From Rubrivivax sp. (GTDB lineage Bacteria; Pseudomonadota; Gammaproteobacteria; Burkholderiales; Burkholderiaceae_C), in the NCBI GenBank assembly GCA_016707445.1, contig JADJHR010000001.1, positions 496,001-560,000 on the forward strand: a stretch of 64,000 nucleotides of DNA, read 5' to 3'. Both the position numbers and the translations under genes were made by a program. Shown one piece after another: positions 44,712 through 53,477 of the stretch. The notes beneath the pieces were generated by a model, which was given only the letters and a program-made list of their open reading frames with translations, had not been told where the DNA came from and made no database searches. Within the stretch, counting starts at the first letter, position 1. The number at the start of each line of letters is the position of its first letter.

Positions 44712-47402
44712 TCAATGCAGCGGCAGCGCGATGTTGACGGTGTCCTCGCCCGGCTGGGGTGGCGCCACCGAGAAGCCCAGATCCCGCGCCAGCTCTAGCA
44801 TGCGTGCGTTCTCGGCCAGCACGGTGGCCACCAGGCGCTGCGTGCCGCGTTCACGCAGGTGGCCGATCAGCTTGTGCATCAGCATTTCGCCCAGGCCACC
44901 GCCCTTGAGGTCGCTGCGCACCACGATGCCGAACTCGGCGTCGGCGTTGTCGGGGTCGATCACGGCGCGCACCACGCCCAGCGTCTCTTCAGCGTCGGCG
45001 GTGCTGCGCGTGGCGATGTAGGCCAGCTCGCGTTCGTAGTCAACCTGGGTCTGCCGGGCCAGTTCGCTGCGCTCGATGCTGCGCCGGCTGTAGAACACGC
45101 GCATGCGGATGTCGATGGCGTCCAGTTGCTCGAGAAAGCGCAGGTGCTGCGCCTCGTCCTCGGGGCGGATCGGTCGCAGCACCAGCGGCGCGCCCTGCCA
45201 CTGCAGGGTCTGCACCTGATCGCTGGGGTAGGGCCGGATCGCAAAATGCGCGGCCCCGCCAGGGCTCGCGGCTGAGACGCGCACACGGGCGTCCAGCGCG
45301 AGCACGCCGCGCGCATCGGCCAGCAGCGGGTTGATGTCGATCTCGGCGATGCGCGGTTCCTCGGCCAGCAGCTGCGACAAGGCCATCAGCGTGCGCACCA
45401 GTGCGCCGCGGTCGGCCGGCGGCACGTCGCGCCAGCCGGCCAGCAGCCGCGCAATGCGGGTCTGCTCGATCAATGCTTCGGCCAGCGGCTCGTTCAGCGG
45501 CGGCAGTGCGACGGCACGGTCGGCCACCACCTCGACCGCGGTGCCACCCTGGCCGAACAGGATCACCGGGCCGAACAGCGGGTCGACATGGCTGCCGACG
45601 ATCAGCTCCAGCGCCTGCGGGCGGCGCACCATGGCCTGCACGGTGAAGCCCTGCAGCGTGGCGTCCGGCCGCAGCCGGCGCACGCGCGCCAGCATCGCGC
45701 TGGCGGCGCGGCGCACGTCATCCTCGCTCTCGAGCTGCAGCGCCACGCCGCCAACATCGCTCTTGTGGCTGATCTGCGCCGACAGGATCTTCAGCACCGT
45801 CGGGAAACCGATCGCGCGTGCCGCCAGCGCGGCTTCTTCGGGGTCGGGGCCCACCACCTCGGTGGCCACCACCGGCACGCCGGCGGCCTGCAGCAGGGCT
45901 TTGGCCTCGGGCTCGGTCAGCATCTCGCGGCCATCACCCAGCACCTGCGCAATCAGCTCGCGCACGCGGGCCAGATCGGGCTGCACCTGTGCCGTTCGCG
46001 CAGGCGGTGCCTGCATCAGCTGCTCCTGGTTGCGGCGGTAGGTGCTCAGCATCGCGCAGGCATGCACCGCCTGCTCGGGCGTGTCGTAGTTGGGGATGCC
46101 GGCGTCGTGGAAGACCTGCCGTGCCTCGGCCACGCCGGGGCCGCCGAGCCAGCTGCTGACCACCCGGCGCGGGTCGGACTTGGCCAGCGGCACCAGCGCG
46201 CGCGCGATGTCGGCGCTGGGCACGATGGCGGTGGGTGCGTGCATGAACAGCAGCGTGCCGGTGTCGCGGTCGGCCAGCAGGGTCTGCAGCGCCTTGACAT
46301 AGCGCTCGACCGGGGCGTCTCCGATGATGTCCACCGGGTTGCCATGCGACCAGTTGGCGGGCAGGAACTGGTTCAGCGCGGTCTGCGTGGCCGGCGACAG
46401 CGCTGCCAGGTCCAGCCCGGCGGCGGCGGCCGCGTCGGCCGCCATCACGCCGGCGCCACCCCCATTGGTCAGCAGCGTCAGTTGCTCCAGGCGGGCGGCG
46501 GCATCGGCCGCCAGGCCCTGGCTGGCGGCCGAGCGATAGTGGCCGAGCGCTTCGGCGGCGATGAACAGGTCCTGCAGCGTGTCCACGCGCAGCATGCCGG
46601 CGCGCCGGATCGCGGCGTCGAAGACGATGTCGGCGCTGGCCAGTGCCCCGGTGTGCGATGCCGCCGCCTGCTGGCCTTGCGCCGAGCGACCGGCCTTGAC
46701 CACCAGCACCGGCTTGTTGCGCGCTGCGGCCCTTGCGGCCGACATGAACTTGCGCGGTGATTCGATCGATTCGATGTAGAGCAGGATGGCGCGCGTGCGG
46801 GCGTCGCTGGCCAGCCAGTCGAGCATGTCGCCGAAGTCGATGTCGGCACTTTCGCCCATCGACACGAAATGCGAGAAACCGACACCGCTGCCGCGCGCCC
46901 AGTCGAGCATGGCCGTGACCAGCGCGCCCGACTGCGAGACGAAGGCCAGCGTGCCGGGGCTGGCGCCGACATGCGCGAAGCTGGCATTCAAGCCGATGTG
47001 CGGCACCAGCAGGCCCAGGCAGTTGGGCCCTAGGATGCGCAGCAGATGCTGCCGCGCGGCGTCGAGCATGGCCTGCTTGAGCGCCGGGGTCAGGCCGGCG
47101 GTCATCACGATCGCGGCGCGCGTGCCGCGCTCGCCCAGCGCCTGGATCAGCCCGGGCACGGTCGCTGGCGGGGTGCAGATCACGGCCAGCTCGGGGGCGA
47201 TGGGCAGATCGGCCACGGTGGCCACCACGGGGTGTCCGTCGAGTTCGCGGTAGTTGGGGTTGACCGCCATCAGCGTGCCGGCGTAGCTGCCTTGGCTGAG
47301 GTTGCGCCACACCGTGGCGCCGACGCTGGCGGGGCGCTGGCTGGCGCCAATCACGGCCACCGAGGCAGGGTCGAACAGGGAATCGAGATGTCGGATGCTC
47401 AT
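44712..47402 (-). CDS. ADP-forming-type acyl-CoA synthetase fused to a GNAT acetyltransferase
   Basis: 896 residues. N-terminal CoA-binding and succinyl-CoA-synthetase-like domains (SVAVIGASQRPASVGATVWR, ILGPNCLGLLVPH, ASHTGALASADIVFDAAIRR with the phospho-His), an ATP-grasp part (GFPTVLKILSAQISHKSDVG, LFGQGGTAVEVVADRAVALP) and a C-terminal GNAT (RPIRPEDEAQHLRFLEQL, VVRSDLKGGGLGEMLMHKLI). This is the Pat/YfiQ architecture of protein lysine acetyltransferases, in which the synthetase part is often regulatory. Divergent from a universal stress protein gene. Confidence 0.93.
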   Translation of the reverse strand: MSIRHLDSLFDPASVAVIGASQRPASVGATVWRNLSQGSYAGTLMAVNPNYRELDGHPVVATVADLPIAPELAVICTPPATVPGLIQALGERGTRAAIVMTAGLTPALKQAMLDAARQHLLRILGPNCLGLLVPHIGLNASFAHVGASPGTLAFVSQSGALVTAMLDWARGSGVGFSHFVSMGESADIDFGDMLDWLASDARTRAILLYIESIESPRKFMSAARAAARNKPVLVVKAGRSAQGQQAAASHTGALASADIVFDAAIRRAGMLRVDTLQDLFIAAEALGHYRSAASQGLAADAAARLEQLTLLTNGGGAGVMAADAAAAAGLDLAALSPATQTALNQFLPANWSHGNPVDIIGDAPVERYVKALQTLLADRDTGTLLFMHAPTAIVPSADIARALVPLAKSDPRRVVSSWLGGPGVAEARQVFHDAGIPNYDTPEQAVHACAMLSTYRRNQEQLMQAPPARTAQVQPDLARVRELIAQVLGDGREMLTEPEAKALLQAAGVPVVATEVVGPDPEEAALAARAIGFPTVLKILSAQISHKSDVGGVALQLESEDDVRRAASAMLARVRRLRPDATLQGFTVQAMVRRPQALELIVGSHVDPLFGPVILFGQGGTAVEVVADRAVALPPLNEPLAEALIEQTRIARLLAGWRDVPPADRGALVRTLMALSQLLAEEPRIAEIDINPLLADARGVLALDARVRVSAASPGGAAHFAIRPYPSDQVQTLQWQGAPLVLRPIRPEDEAQHLRFLEQLDAIDIRMRVFYSRRSIERSELARQTQVDYERELAYIATRSTADAEETLGVVRAVIDPDNADAEFGIVVRSDLKGGGLGEMLMHKLIGHLRERGTQRLVATVLAENARMLELARDLGFSVAPPQPGEDTVNIALPLH

Positions 47403-47506
47403 GCGGCCATCATGCCTGCATCGCCAAACGCCAGGCTGACTCGGCGCAAGGCCATGCCACCGCAGGCAAGGCATGATGCAATGCATTGATACCGCGCGGA
47501 GGCGCC

Positions 47507-47962
47507 ATGAAGATCCTGATTGCCATCGATGGCTCGGCGCCAGCATTGCACGCCGTCGAATGGGCCCTGCGCCAGGCGGCCGAAGGCCTGAAGAGTGAGT
47601 TCGTGCTCGTCAACGTGCAGGAGCCGGCCTCGCTGTACGAGGTGGTGACCGCGCACGACAGCGCGCTGATCGAAAAGGTGCGTGGTGCCGCCGGCGCCGA
47701 CCTGCTGCGTGCGGCCGAAGCGCGCCTGGAATATGCCGGTGTCGGTTTCGAGAGCGAGGTGGCCGGCGGCGTGCCCGAGCACCTGATCGTCGAGCTGGCC
47801 GAGAACTACGGCTGTGATGCCATCGTGATGGGCGCGCGCGGCCTGGGTGACCCCGAAGGCAGCGGCCTGGGATCGGTGGCGCAGGCGGTGCTGGGCAGCA
47901 GCCCGATGCCGGTCACCGTGGTGCGGCCCTCGCAGGACGCAGTGGGCAGCGACGAGGCCTGA
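47507..47962 (+). CDS. Universal stress protein UspA family
   Basis: 151 residues, single Usp domain. MKILIAIDGSAPALHAVEWA at the N-terminus and the ATP-binding-type signature IVMGARGLGDPEGSGLGSVA followed by VLGSSPMPVTVVRP. Strong GGAGG ribosome-binding site. The 104-base divergent gap holds a 10-bp palindrome CAATGCATTG at 47479-47488. Its neighbour encodes a Pat-type acetyltransferase, and such enzymes are known to modify Usp proteins in actinobacteria. Confidence 0.94.
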   Translation: MKILIAIDGSAPALHAVEWALRQAAEGLKSEFVLVNVQEPASLYEVVTAHDSALIEKVRGAAGADLLRAAEARLEYAGVGFESEVAGGVPEHLIVELAENYGCDAIVMGARGLGDPEGSGLGSVAQAVLGSSPMPVTVVRPSQDAVGSDEA

Positions 47963-47997
47963 AGCCAGAAACCCCGTCACCCGGCCGGGGCGGTCGA

Positions 47998-49179
47998 TCA
48001 GATCGCCGCGTCGGCGCGCAAGGCGGCGATCTGCGCCTGCGTCCAGCCCAGGCCCAGAAGAATCGCTTCGGTGTGCTGGCCGAGCGCCGGCACGGCGTCC
48101 ATGCGCGGCTCGAAGGCATCGCTTTGGCCAGGCGGCAGCAGTGCGGGCACCGGGCCGGCGGGGGTCTGAACCTCGGTCCAGCGCTGGCGCGCCTGCAGTT
48201 GCGGGTGTGCCCACACCGCCTGCATGTCGTTCATGCGCGCATTGGCGATCTGCGCGCCGTCCAGCCGTGCGATCACCTCGTCGGCACTGAGCGACGCAAA
48301 GCTGTCGACGATGATCGAACGCAAGGCCGTGCGGTTGGCCGTGCGGCGCGAATTCGAGGCAAAGCGCTCGTCGGTCGCCAGCGTGTCCTGGCGCAGTACC
48401 TGCTGGCAGAACGCCGCCCATTCGCGCTCGTTCTGCAGGCCCAGCATCACCGTCTGCCCGTCGCCGGCCGGGAACGGCCCGTAGGGATAGATCGTGGCAT
48501 GCGCCGCGCCGGCGCGCGGCGGTGGCGTTGCGCCATCGAACGCGTAGTACAGCGGGTAGCCCATCCACTCGACCATGCTTTCCAGCATCGACACATCGAT
48601 GCCGCAGCCGCGCCCGGTGCGGCCGCGCTGGATCAGCGCCGACAGGATGCTGCTGTAGGCATACATGCCCGCGGCGATGTCGGCGATCGAGCAGCCCGCC
48701 TTGGCCGGTTCTTCTTTTGAGCCGGTGATTGACAGGAAGCCCGATTCGCTCTGGATCAGCAGGTCGTAGGCCTTCTTGTCGCGGTAAGGGCCATCGGCGC
48801 CGTAGCCCGAGATGTCACACACGATGAGGCGCGGATGACGGTCCTTCAGCGCCTCGTACGACAAGCCCAGGCGCGCCGCCGCGCCGGGTGCCAGGTTTTG
48901 CACCAGCACGTCGGCACCCTGCAGCAGGGCGGCCAGCACCTTGGGCGCCTGCGTGTGCTTGACGTCGAGCGTCAGACTCTCCTTCGAGCGGTTGGTCCAC
49001 ACGAAGTGCGAGGCCATGCCCTTCACGCGCTCGTCGTAGGCGCGCGCGAAGTCACCGCTGCCGGGGCGCTCGATCTTGATGACCCGGGCCCCCAGGTCGG
49101 CCAGCTGGCGCGTGCAGAACGGCGCCGCGACGGCGTGTTCGAGGGTGACGACGGTGATGCCGTCCAGCGGTCGGGTCAT
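47998..49179 (-). CDS. Family III CoA-transferase (CaiB/BaiF), second copy
   Basis: 393 residues from MTRPLDGITVVTLEHAVAAP. Family blocks: FCTRQLADLGARVIKIERPG, FVWTNRSKESLTLDVK, ICDISGYGADGPYRDKKAYD is represented by CDISGYGADGPYRDKKAYDL, and catalytic Asp167 in AGCSIADIAAGMYAYSSIL. It resembles dicarboxylate/itaconate-type CoA-transferases more than the copy in the TRAP operon. It follows the acyl-CoA dehydrogenase by 26 bases, same strand, so the pair forms a small acyl-CoA pathway operon. Confidence 0.92.
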   Translation of the reverse strand: MTRPLDGITVVTLEHAVAAPFCTRQLADLGARVIKIERPGSGDFARAYDERVKGMASHFVWTNRSKESLTLDVKHTQAPKVLAALLQGADVLVQNLAPGAAARLGLSYEALKDRHPRLIVCDISGYGADGPYRDKKAYDLLIQSESGFLSITGSKEEPAKAGCSIADIAAGMYAYSSILSALIQRGRTGRGCGIDVSMLESMVEWMGYPLYYAFDGATPPPRAGAAHATIYPYGPFPAGDGQTVMLGLQNEREWAAFCQQVLRQDTLATDERFASNSRRTANRTALRSIIVDSFASLSADEVIARLDGAQIANARMNDMQAVWAHPQLQARQRWTEVQTPAGPVPALLPPGQSDAFEPRMDAVPALGQHTEAILLGLGWTQAQIAALRADAAI

Positions 49180-49205
49180 GGTCGGCTCCGGCGGCGCAAT
49201 GGGGT

Positions 49206-50366
49206 TCAATAGGATTTGGGCAGGCCGAGGATGTGCTCGGCGACGTAGCTGAAGATCATGTTGGTGGAGATCGGTGCCACCTGGTACAGGCGCGTCTCGC
49301 GGAACTTGCGCTCGATGTCGTATTCGCAGGCAAAGCCGAAGCCGCCGTGTGTCTGCAGGCAGACGTTGGCTGCCTCCCAGCTGGCCTTGGCGGCCAGGTG
49401 TTTGGCCATGTTGGCGGCCGCACCGGCGTTGAGTTGCGCGTCGATCTTCGCGCAGGCCTGCCAGCGCATCAGGTTCGCCGCCTCGAGCTCGATGTAGACC
49501 TCGGCGATCGGGAACTGCACGCCCTGGTTCTGGCCGATCCGCCGGTTGAAGACGATGCGCTCGTTGGCGTACTTCGTGGCGCGGTCGATGAACCAGTAGC
49601 CGTCGCCGATGCACTCGGCCGCGATCAGCGTGCGCTCGGCGTTCAAGCCGTCGAGCAGCACCTTGAAGCCCTTGCCCTCGGGGCCGAGCAGGTTCTCTTC
49701 AGGGATCTCCAGGTTGTCGAAGAACAGCTCGTTGGTCTCGTGGTTGACCATGTTGAGAATGGGCCGCACGGTCAGGCCGTGGCCGATCGACGCTTTCAGG
49801 TCGACCAGGAAGCAGCTCAGCCCGTCGGAGCGCTTCTGCACTTCGTCCAGCGGCGTGGTGCGCGCCAGCAGGATCATCATGTCGCTGTGCTGGATGCGCG
49901 AGATCCACACCTTCTGCCCGTTGACGACCCAGCGGCCGTCCTTCTTCACCGCCAGAGTCTTCAGCCGCGTGGTGTCGCTGCCGGTGGTGGGCTCGGTCAC
50001 GCCCATCGACTGGATGCGCAGTTCACCGCTGGCGATGCGCGGCAGGTAGAGCTGCCTTTGCGCCGCCGTGCCGCTGCGCACGATGGCGTTCATCACATAC
50101 ATCTGGCCGTGGCAGGCGCCCGAGTTGCCGCCGCAGCGGTTGATCTCTTCCATGATCACCGAGGCCTCGGCCATCGACAGGCCTGAGCCGCCGTAGTCGG
50201 CCGGGATCAAGGCCGCCATCCAGCCGGCCTTGGTCAATTCGTCGACGAAGGCTTCCGGGTAGGCGCGTTGCTCGTCGATCTTGCGGAAGTACTCGTCCGG
50301 AAACTGCTTGCACAGCTGGCGCACCGCGTCGCGGATCTCCTGGTGGGTGTCGGGCTCGTTCAGCAT
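49206..50366 (-). CDS. Acyl-CoA dehydrogenase
   Basis: 386 residues from MLNEPDTHQEIRDAVRQLCK with GAGGACC upstream. Three-domain ACAD: helical N-domain with GWMAALIPADYGGSGLSMAE, FAD-binding QSMGVTEPTTGSDTTRLKTL and WVVNGQKVWISRIQHSDMMI, C-domain LNAERTLIAAECIGDGYWFI and QTHGGFGFACEYDIERKFRE. The MCAD-type base position (YEGT) is absent (VAPISTN), so Glu in LNAER may act as the base, as in isovaleryl-CoA dehydrogenase. Substrate unknown; paired with the CoA-transferase. Confidence 0.93.
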   Translation of the reverse strand: MLNEPDTHQEIRDAVRQLCKQFPDEYFRKIDEQRAYPEAFVDELTKAGWMAALIPADYGGSGLSMAEASVIMEEINRCGGNSGACHGQMYVMNAIVRSGTAAQRQLYLPRIASGELRIQSMGVTEPTTGSDTTRLKTLAVKKDGRWVVNGQKVWISRIQHSDMMILLARTTPLDEVQKRSDGLSCFLVDLKASIGHGLTVRPILNMVNHETNELFFDNLEIPEENLLGPEGKGFKVLLDGLNAERTLIAAECIGDGYWFIDRATKYANERIVFNRRIGQNQGVQFPIAEVYIELEAANLMRWQACAKIDAQLNAGAAANMAKHLAAKASWEAANVCLQTHGGFGFACEYDIERKFRETRLYQVAPISTNMIFSYVAEHILGLPKSY

Positions 50367-50848
50367 GTTGAGGTCCTCGGGGGTCTTGCTTGGGCCGGCA
50401 TCGTGCCGGGACCTGTCGCCAGCGGGACGGTGCCCGTGTTCGGCGGCCCGCTCGGCTTGAAACCCGGGCCGCGACAGGCGGGTGGAGCGTGATGTCTGGA
50501 TGGATTCTGGCTCGGCTGTGGCCGCGCCAGAAATCGCAGGGCAAATTGTGGGAAGGATGCGCTGGCGCCTCATCGTTATCAGGGTCAACCCTGATTGGTC
50601 GCGACCATTTGCCAGACTTTGGTGGCACGCCTCTTGCCTGGGGATGTTGCACACGTGTGACCTTGTTGCAGTGAACAGGGCCTCGACGTGCACGGTTGAC
50701 TGCCGTGCTGCAGCCGATGGTGATCGTTGCAGCGCGGCTCGATCGAATGCGTTGATTGGTGCAGACGGGTTTGTGTTCGCTGATGCAAACGGTTCTGCAG
50801 CAAGTGCCTTCCCGTCCTCACCCTGCCATCCACCACCCGGAGCTTTCG
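50367..50848. other. Divergent regulatory gap between the acyl-CoA dehydrogenase and TonB receptor genes
   Basis: About 480 bases without a supportable gene; open frames through it have no family character. It contains an 18-bp perfect palindrome at 50578-50595, annotated separately. Both divergent promoters should lie here; I could not pick convincing -35/-10 boxes. Confidence 0.5.
50578..50595. promoter_or_regulatory. 18-bp palindrome, putative operator
   Basis: ATCAGGGT-CA-ACCCTGAT: 8-bp perfect arms with a 2-base centre, about midway between the divergent acyl-CoA dehydrogenase and TonB-receptor genes. The size suits a dimeric regulator. No regulator gene is adjacent, so the protein is probably encoded elsewhere. 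Confidence 0.55.
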
Positions 50849-53305
50849 ATGTCACCTTCCAAGCCGTTGCTGCTGATTGCCGCAATTCTGGCGGCGTACC
50901 CCGCAATCGCCCAGACCACGTCTGCGGCACCGGCTGCATCAGCCGCCAGCGCTGCGGCAGCCGCCAATGCCGATTCGCCGCAGGCCATCGAATCCGTCAT
51001 CGTCACCGCGCGGCGCATCGCCGAACGCCTGCAGGACGTGCCGCTGTCCATCGTGGCCTTGACCGGCAAGGACCTGGAGGAACGTGGCATCACCTCGCTG
51101 GTCGACCTGTCGTTGCTGACGCCCGGGCTGAGCTACTCGACCGACTTTGGTCGTACCGGTGAGCGCCCGGTGGTGCGCGGCATTTCGGTGACGCGTCTGG
51201 ACGCGCCGCAGCCGGTGTCCGTCTTCATCGATGGCGTCTATGTTCGCGACGGCGTGCTCAGCCTGGGCATCGACGACGCGCAACGCATAGAGGTGATCAA
51301 GGGCCCGCAGTCGGCGCTCTACGGCCGCGCCACCTACGCCGGTGCCATCAACTACGTGACGGTGAAACCCGGCAATGTGCTGTCGGGCAAGGTCACCACC
51401 ACGGTGGCCGAGGACGGCGAACGGGCCGTCTTCGGTGCCCTGACCGTGCCGCTCGTGAACGACATGCTGTCGATGCGCGTGCGCCTGAAACACTCTGAGT
51501 TCGGTGGCCAGTACACCAATTCGGTTGATGGCAGCAAACTGGGCACAGAGAATTCGGATTCCGGTGGCGTGAAGTTCGCGCTGCGCCTGAGCGAGAACTT
51601 CGATGCCTCGCTGTCGCTGGACACCGCGCGCAGCCGCGACGGCATGTTCGTCACCGTGGTACGGCCCATTCCCCTGCAGGCTGGCGGCAAGGTCACCAAC
51701 CAGAACGGCTCGTCCAACGTGGCCAACGGCAGCGAGTGCAACGGCCACTTGATCAACCTGGTGGGTACCGATCCGGTCACCAAGCTGCCCAGCGCCTCTT
51801 TCCCTGCATCGCCATCGACCATCGCCAATGGCTGGCCCTGTGGCGCGGTGTCGATTTCGGGGACCAGCTTCCCGCTCGTCGCCACGGAACTGGCCAGCTA
51901 CATCGACCCGGTGTCCGGCATCGACTATGGTGACGTCCGCGGAAGTCGCCGCAGCGTCGATCGCGGGGCGCTCACACTCAACTACGGATTTGGCGACGGC
52001 TATCAGCTGACGTCGCAGACGGCCTATACGCGCACCGCCACCAACGCGGGCACCGATCAGTCCTACGGTGGCACCGCCCTTGCGCTCGGTACATCGTGGC
52101 TCAGCTACACCCGCGACAAGCTCAACTACAAGTCGCAGGAGATCCGTCTGACCTCACCGCTGGACGCCGATCTGACCTGGGCAGTGGGTGCCTTCTACTA
52201 CAAGGAAGAAGCCGATGGCCTGACGACCAACCTGCTCGTGCAGAAGGGCGCTGCGGTAGTGCCCGACACGATGCGGCTCAAGCCAGCCAGCACGATCGAG
52301 AACATGGCCCCCTTCGCCACTGTGCAGTACCAGTTCAACAAGCAACTGCGCATGTCATTTGAAGGCCGTTACAGCAGCGAGCGCGTGCAGGTCGGGGGCC
52401 CGCCCCAGGGCATCGCCGTGGTCACCACCGGTCCCTGCGTGGCCGGACAACCCTGCGGCATCACAGGCGACCGCACCTTCACCGACTTCGCGCCGCGTGT
52501 GACCGTGGACTACAAGCTGAACAAGGAGACGATGCTCTATGCCCAGGTGGCCAAGGGCAGCAAGGCCGGTGGCTTCAATACGCTTCCCGGGCTGGCTGCC
52601 AACTACCTGACCTTCGAAGGTGAACGCATCCGCGCGACGGAAATCGGCGCCAAGAGCCGGTTGCTGGGCGGCCGCTTGCTGGTGAACCTGGCGCTGTTCG
52701 AGAACGACATCTCCGGCCTGCAGTTGTCGAACGCCATCACCCTCGTCAACCCGTTCACGGGCGCGTTCCAGAACGACACGGCGACGGTCAACGTCGGCAA
52801 GGCACGCACACGCGGGCTCGAAGCCGAAGTCGTGTACCAGGCCGCTCAGTGGCTGCAGTTGTCCGGCAACTACGCCTACACCGACGCCAAGGCGCTGGCC
52901 GGCACCGAAACCACCAGCGGTTCGGTCTTCGGCGGCAACATGTCGGTGGCCGGCTTCACGCTGCAGCGCACGCCCAAGCACTCGCTGTCCCTGTCGGCGG
53001 CGATGGATCTGCCGATCCAGGGCACCGGTCTGAGATTCGTGTCGCGCGCGGACCTCACGTACCAGTCGAGGCGCTATGCGGACATCACGAACACGATCTG
53101 GGCTGATCCATTCACGCGCATCAATGTGAATGCCGGCGTGCGTGGCAAGGACTGGCGCGTCGTCGCTTTTGTACGTAACGCAACGGACGACGCGACCCCG
53201 GGCAACGCCTTCCGCTACTTCAATGCGGGCACGTTCCGCCGCACGGCGGTGGACTTCCCCGTGCGCATGCGTCAGTTTGGGGTCACGGCCTCGTACGACT
53301 TCTGA
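50849..53305 (+). CDS. TonB-dependent outer-membrane receptor
   Basis: 818 residues from MSPSKPLLLIAAILAAYPAI (GGAG 7 bases upstream), signal peptide cut near AIAQ. After an Ala-rich spacer comes the TonB box (IESVIVTARR), the plug (QDVPLSIVALTGKDLEERGI, VSVFIDGVYVRDGVL, IEVIKGPQSALYGRATYAGA) and a 22-strand-type barrel ending in an aromatic (GVTASYDF). Similar to the IacB/FyuA-like receptors common in degradation clusters. First gene of the presumed operon with the nitrilase-like, CpeT-like, VOC and FAD genes. Confidence 0.95.
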   Translation: MSPSKPLLLIAAILAAYPAIAQTTSAAPAASAASAAAAANADSPQAIESVIVTARRIAERLQDVPLSIVALTGKDLEERGITSLVDLSLLTPGLSYSTDFGRTGERPVVRGISVTRLDAPQPVSVFIDGVYVRDGVLSLGIDDAQRIEVIKGPQSALYGRATYAGAINYVTVKPGNVLSGKVTTTVAEDGERAVFGALTVPLVNDMLSMRVRLKHSEFGGQYTNSVDGSKLGTENSDSGGVKFALRLSENFDASLSLDTARSRDGMFVTVVRPIPLQAGGKVTNQNGSSNVANGSECNGHLINLVGTDPVTKLPSASFPASPSTIANGWPCGAVSISGTSFPLVATELASYIDPVSGIDYGDVRGSRRSVDRGALTLNYGFGDGYQLTSQTAYTRTATNAGTDQSYGGTALALGTSWLSYTRDKLNYKSQEIRLTSPLDADLTWAVGAFYYKEEADGLTTNLLVQKGAAVVPDTMRLKPASTIENMAPFATVQYQFNKQLRMSFEGRYSSERVQVGGPPQGIAVVTTGPCVAGQPCGITGDRTFTDFAPRVTVDYKLNKETMLYAQVAKGSKAGGFNTLPGLAANYLTFEGERIRATEIGAKSRLLGGRLLVNLALFENDISGLQLSNAITLVNPFTGAFQNDTATVNVGKARTRGLEAEVVYQAAQWLQLSGNYAYTDAKALAGTETTSGSVFGGNMSVAGFTLQRTPKHSLSLSAAMDLPIQGTGLRFVSRADLTYQSRRYADITNTIWADPFTRINVNAGVRGKDWRVVAFVRNATDDATPGNAFRYFNAGTFRRTAVDFPVRMRQFGVTASYDF

Positions 53306-53477
53306 GTCGCGGGGTCGCGGGTTGCGGCCGCGCGGTTCCTGCGCGTCCCTGTGGAGTGCGTGTCGGCAGGCCGGCAACGGCAGTGCAGTCGCATGAGTGT
53401 TTTGGCCACGAGCCCGGCGACGGTGGCTCATGCCTGCACCGCTCATGCAGCAAGTTCATGACAAGAGGAACAAGACA

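Noticed and set aside
44623..44715. TTG start for the alpha/beta hydrolase overlapping the upstream stop
   Set aside because: The added residues are basic and unlike the family; kept only as an alternative.
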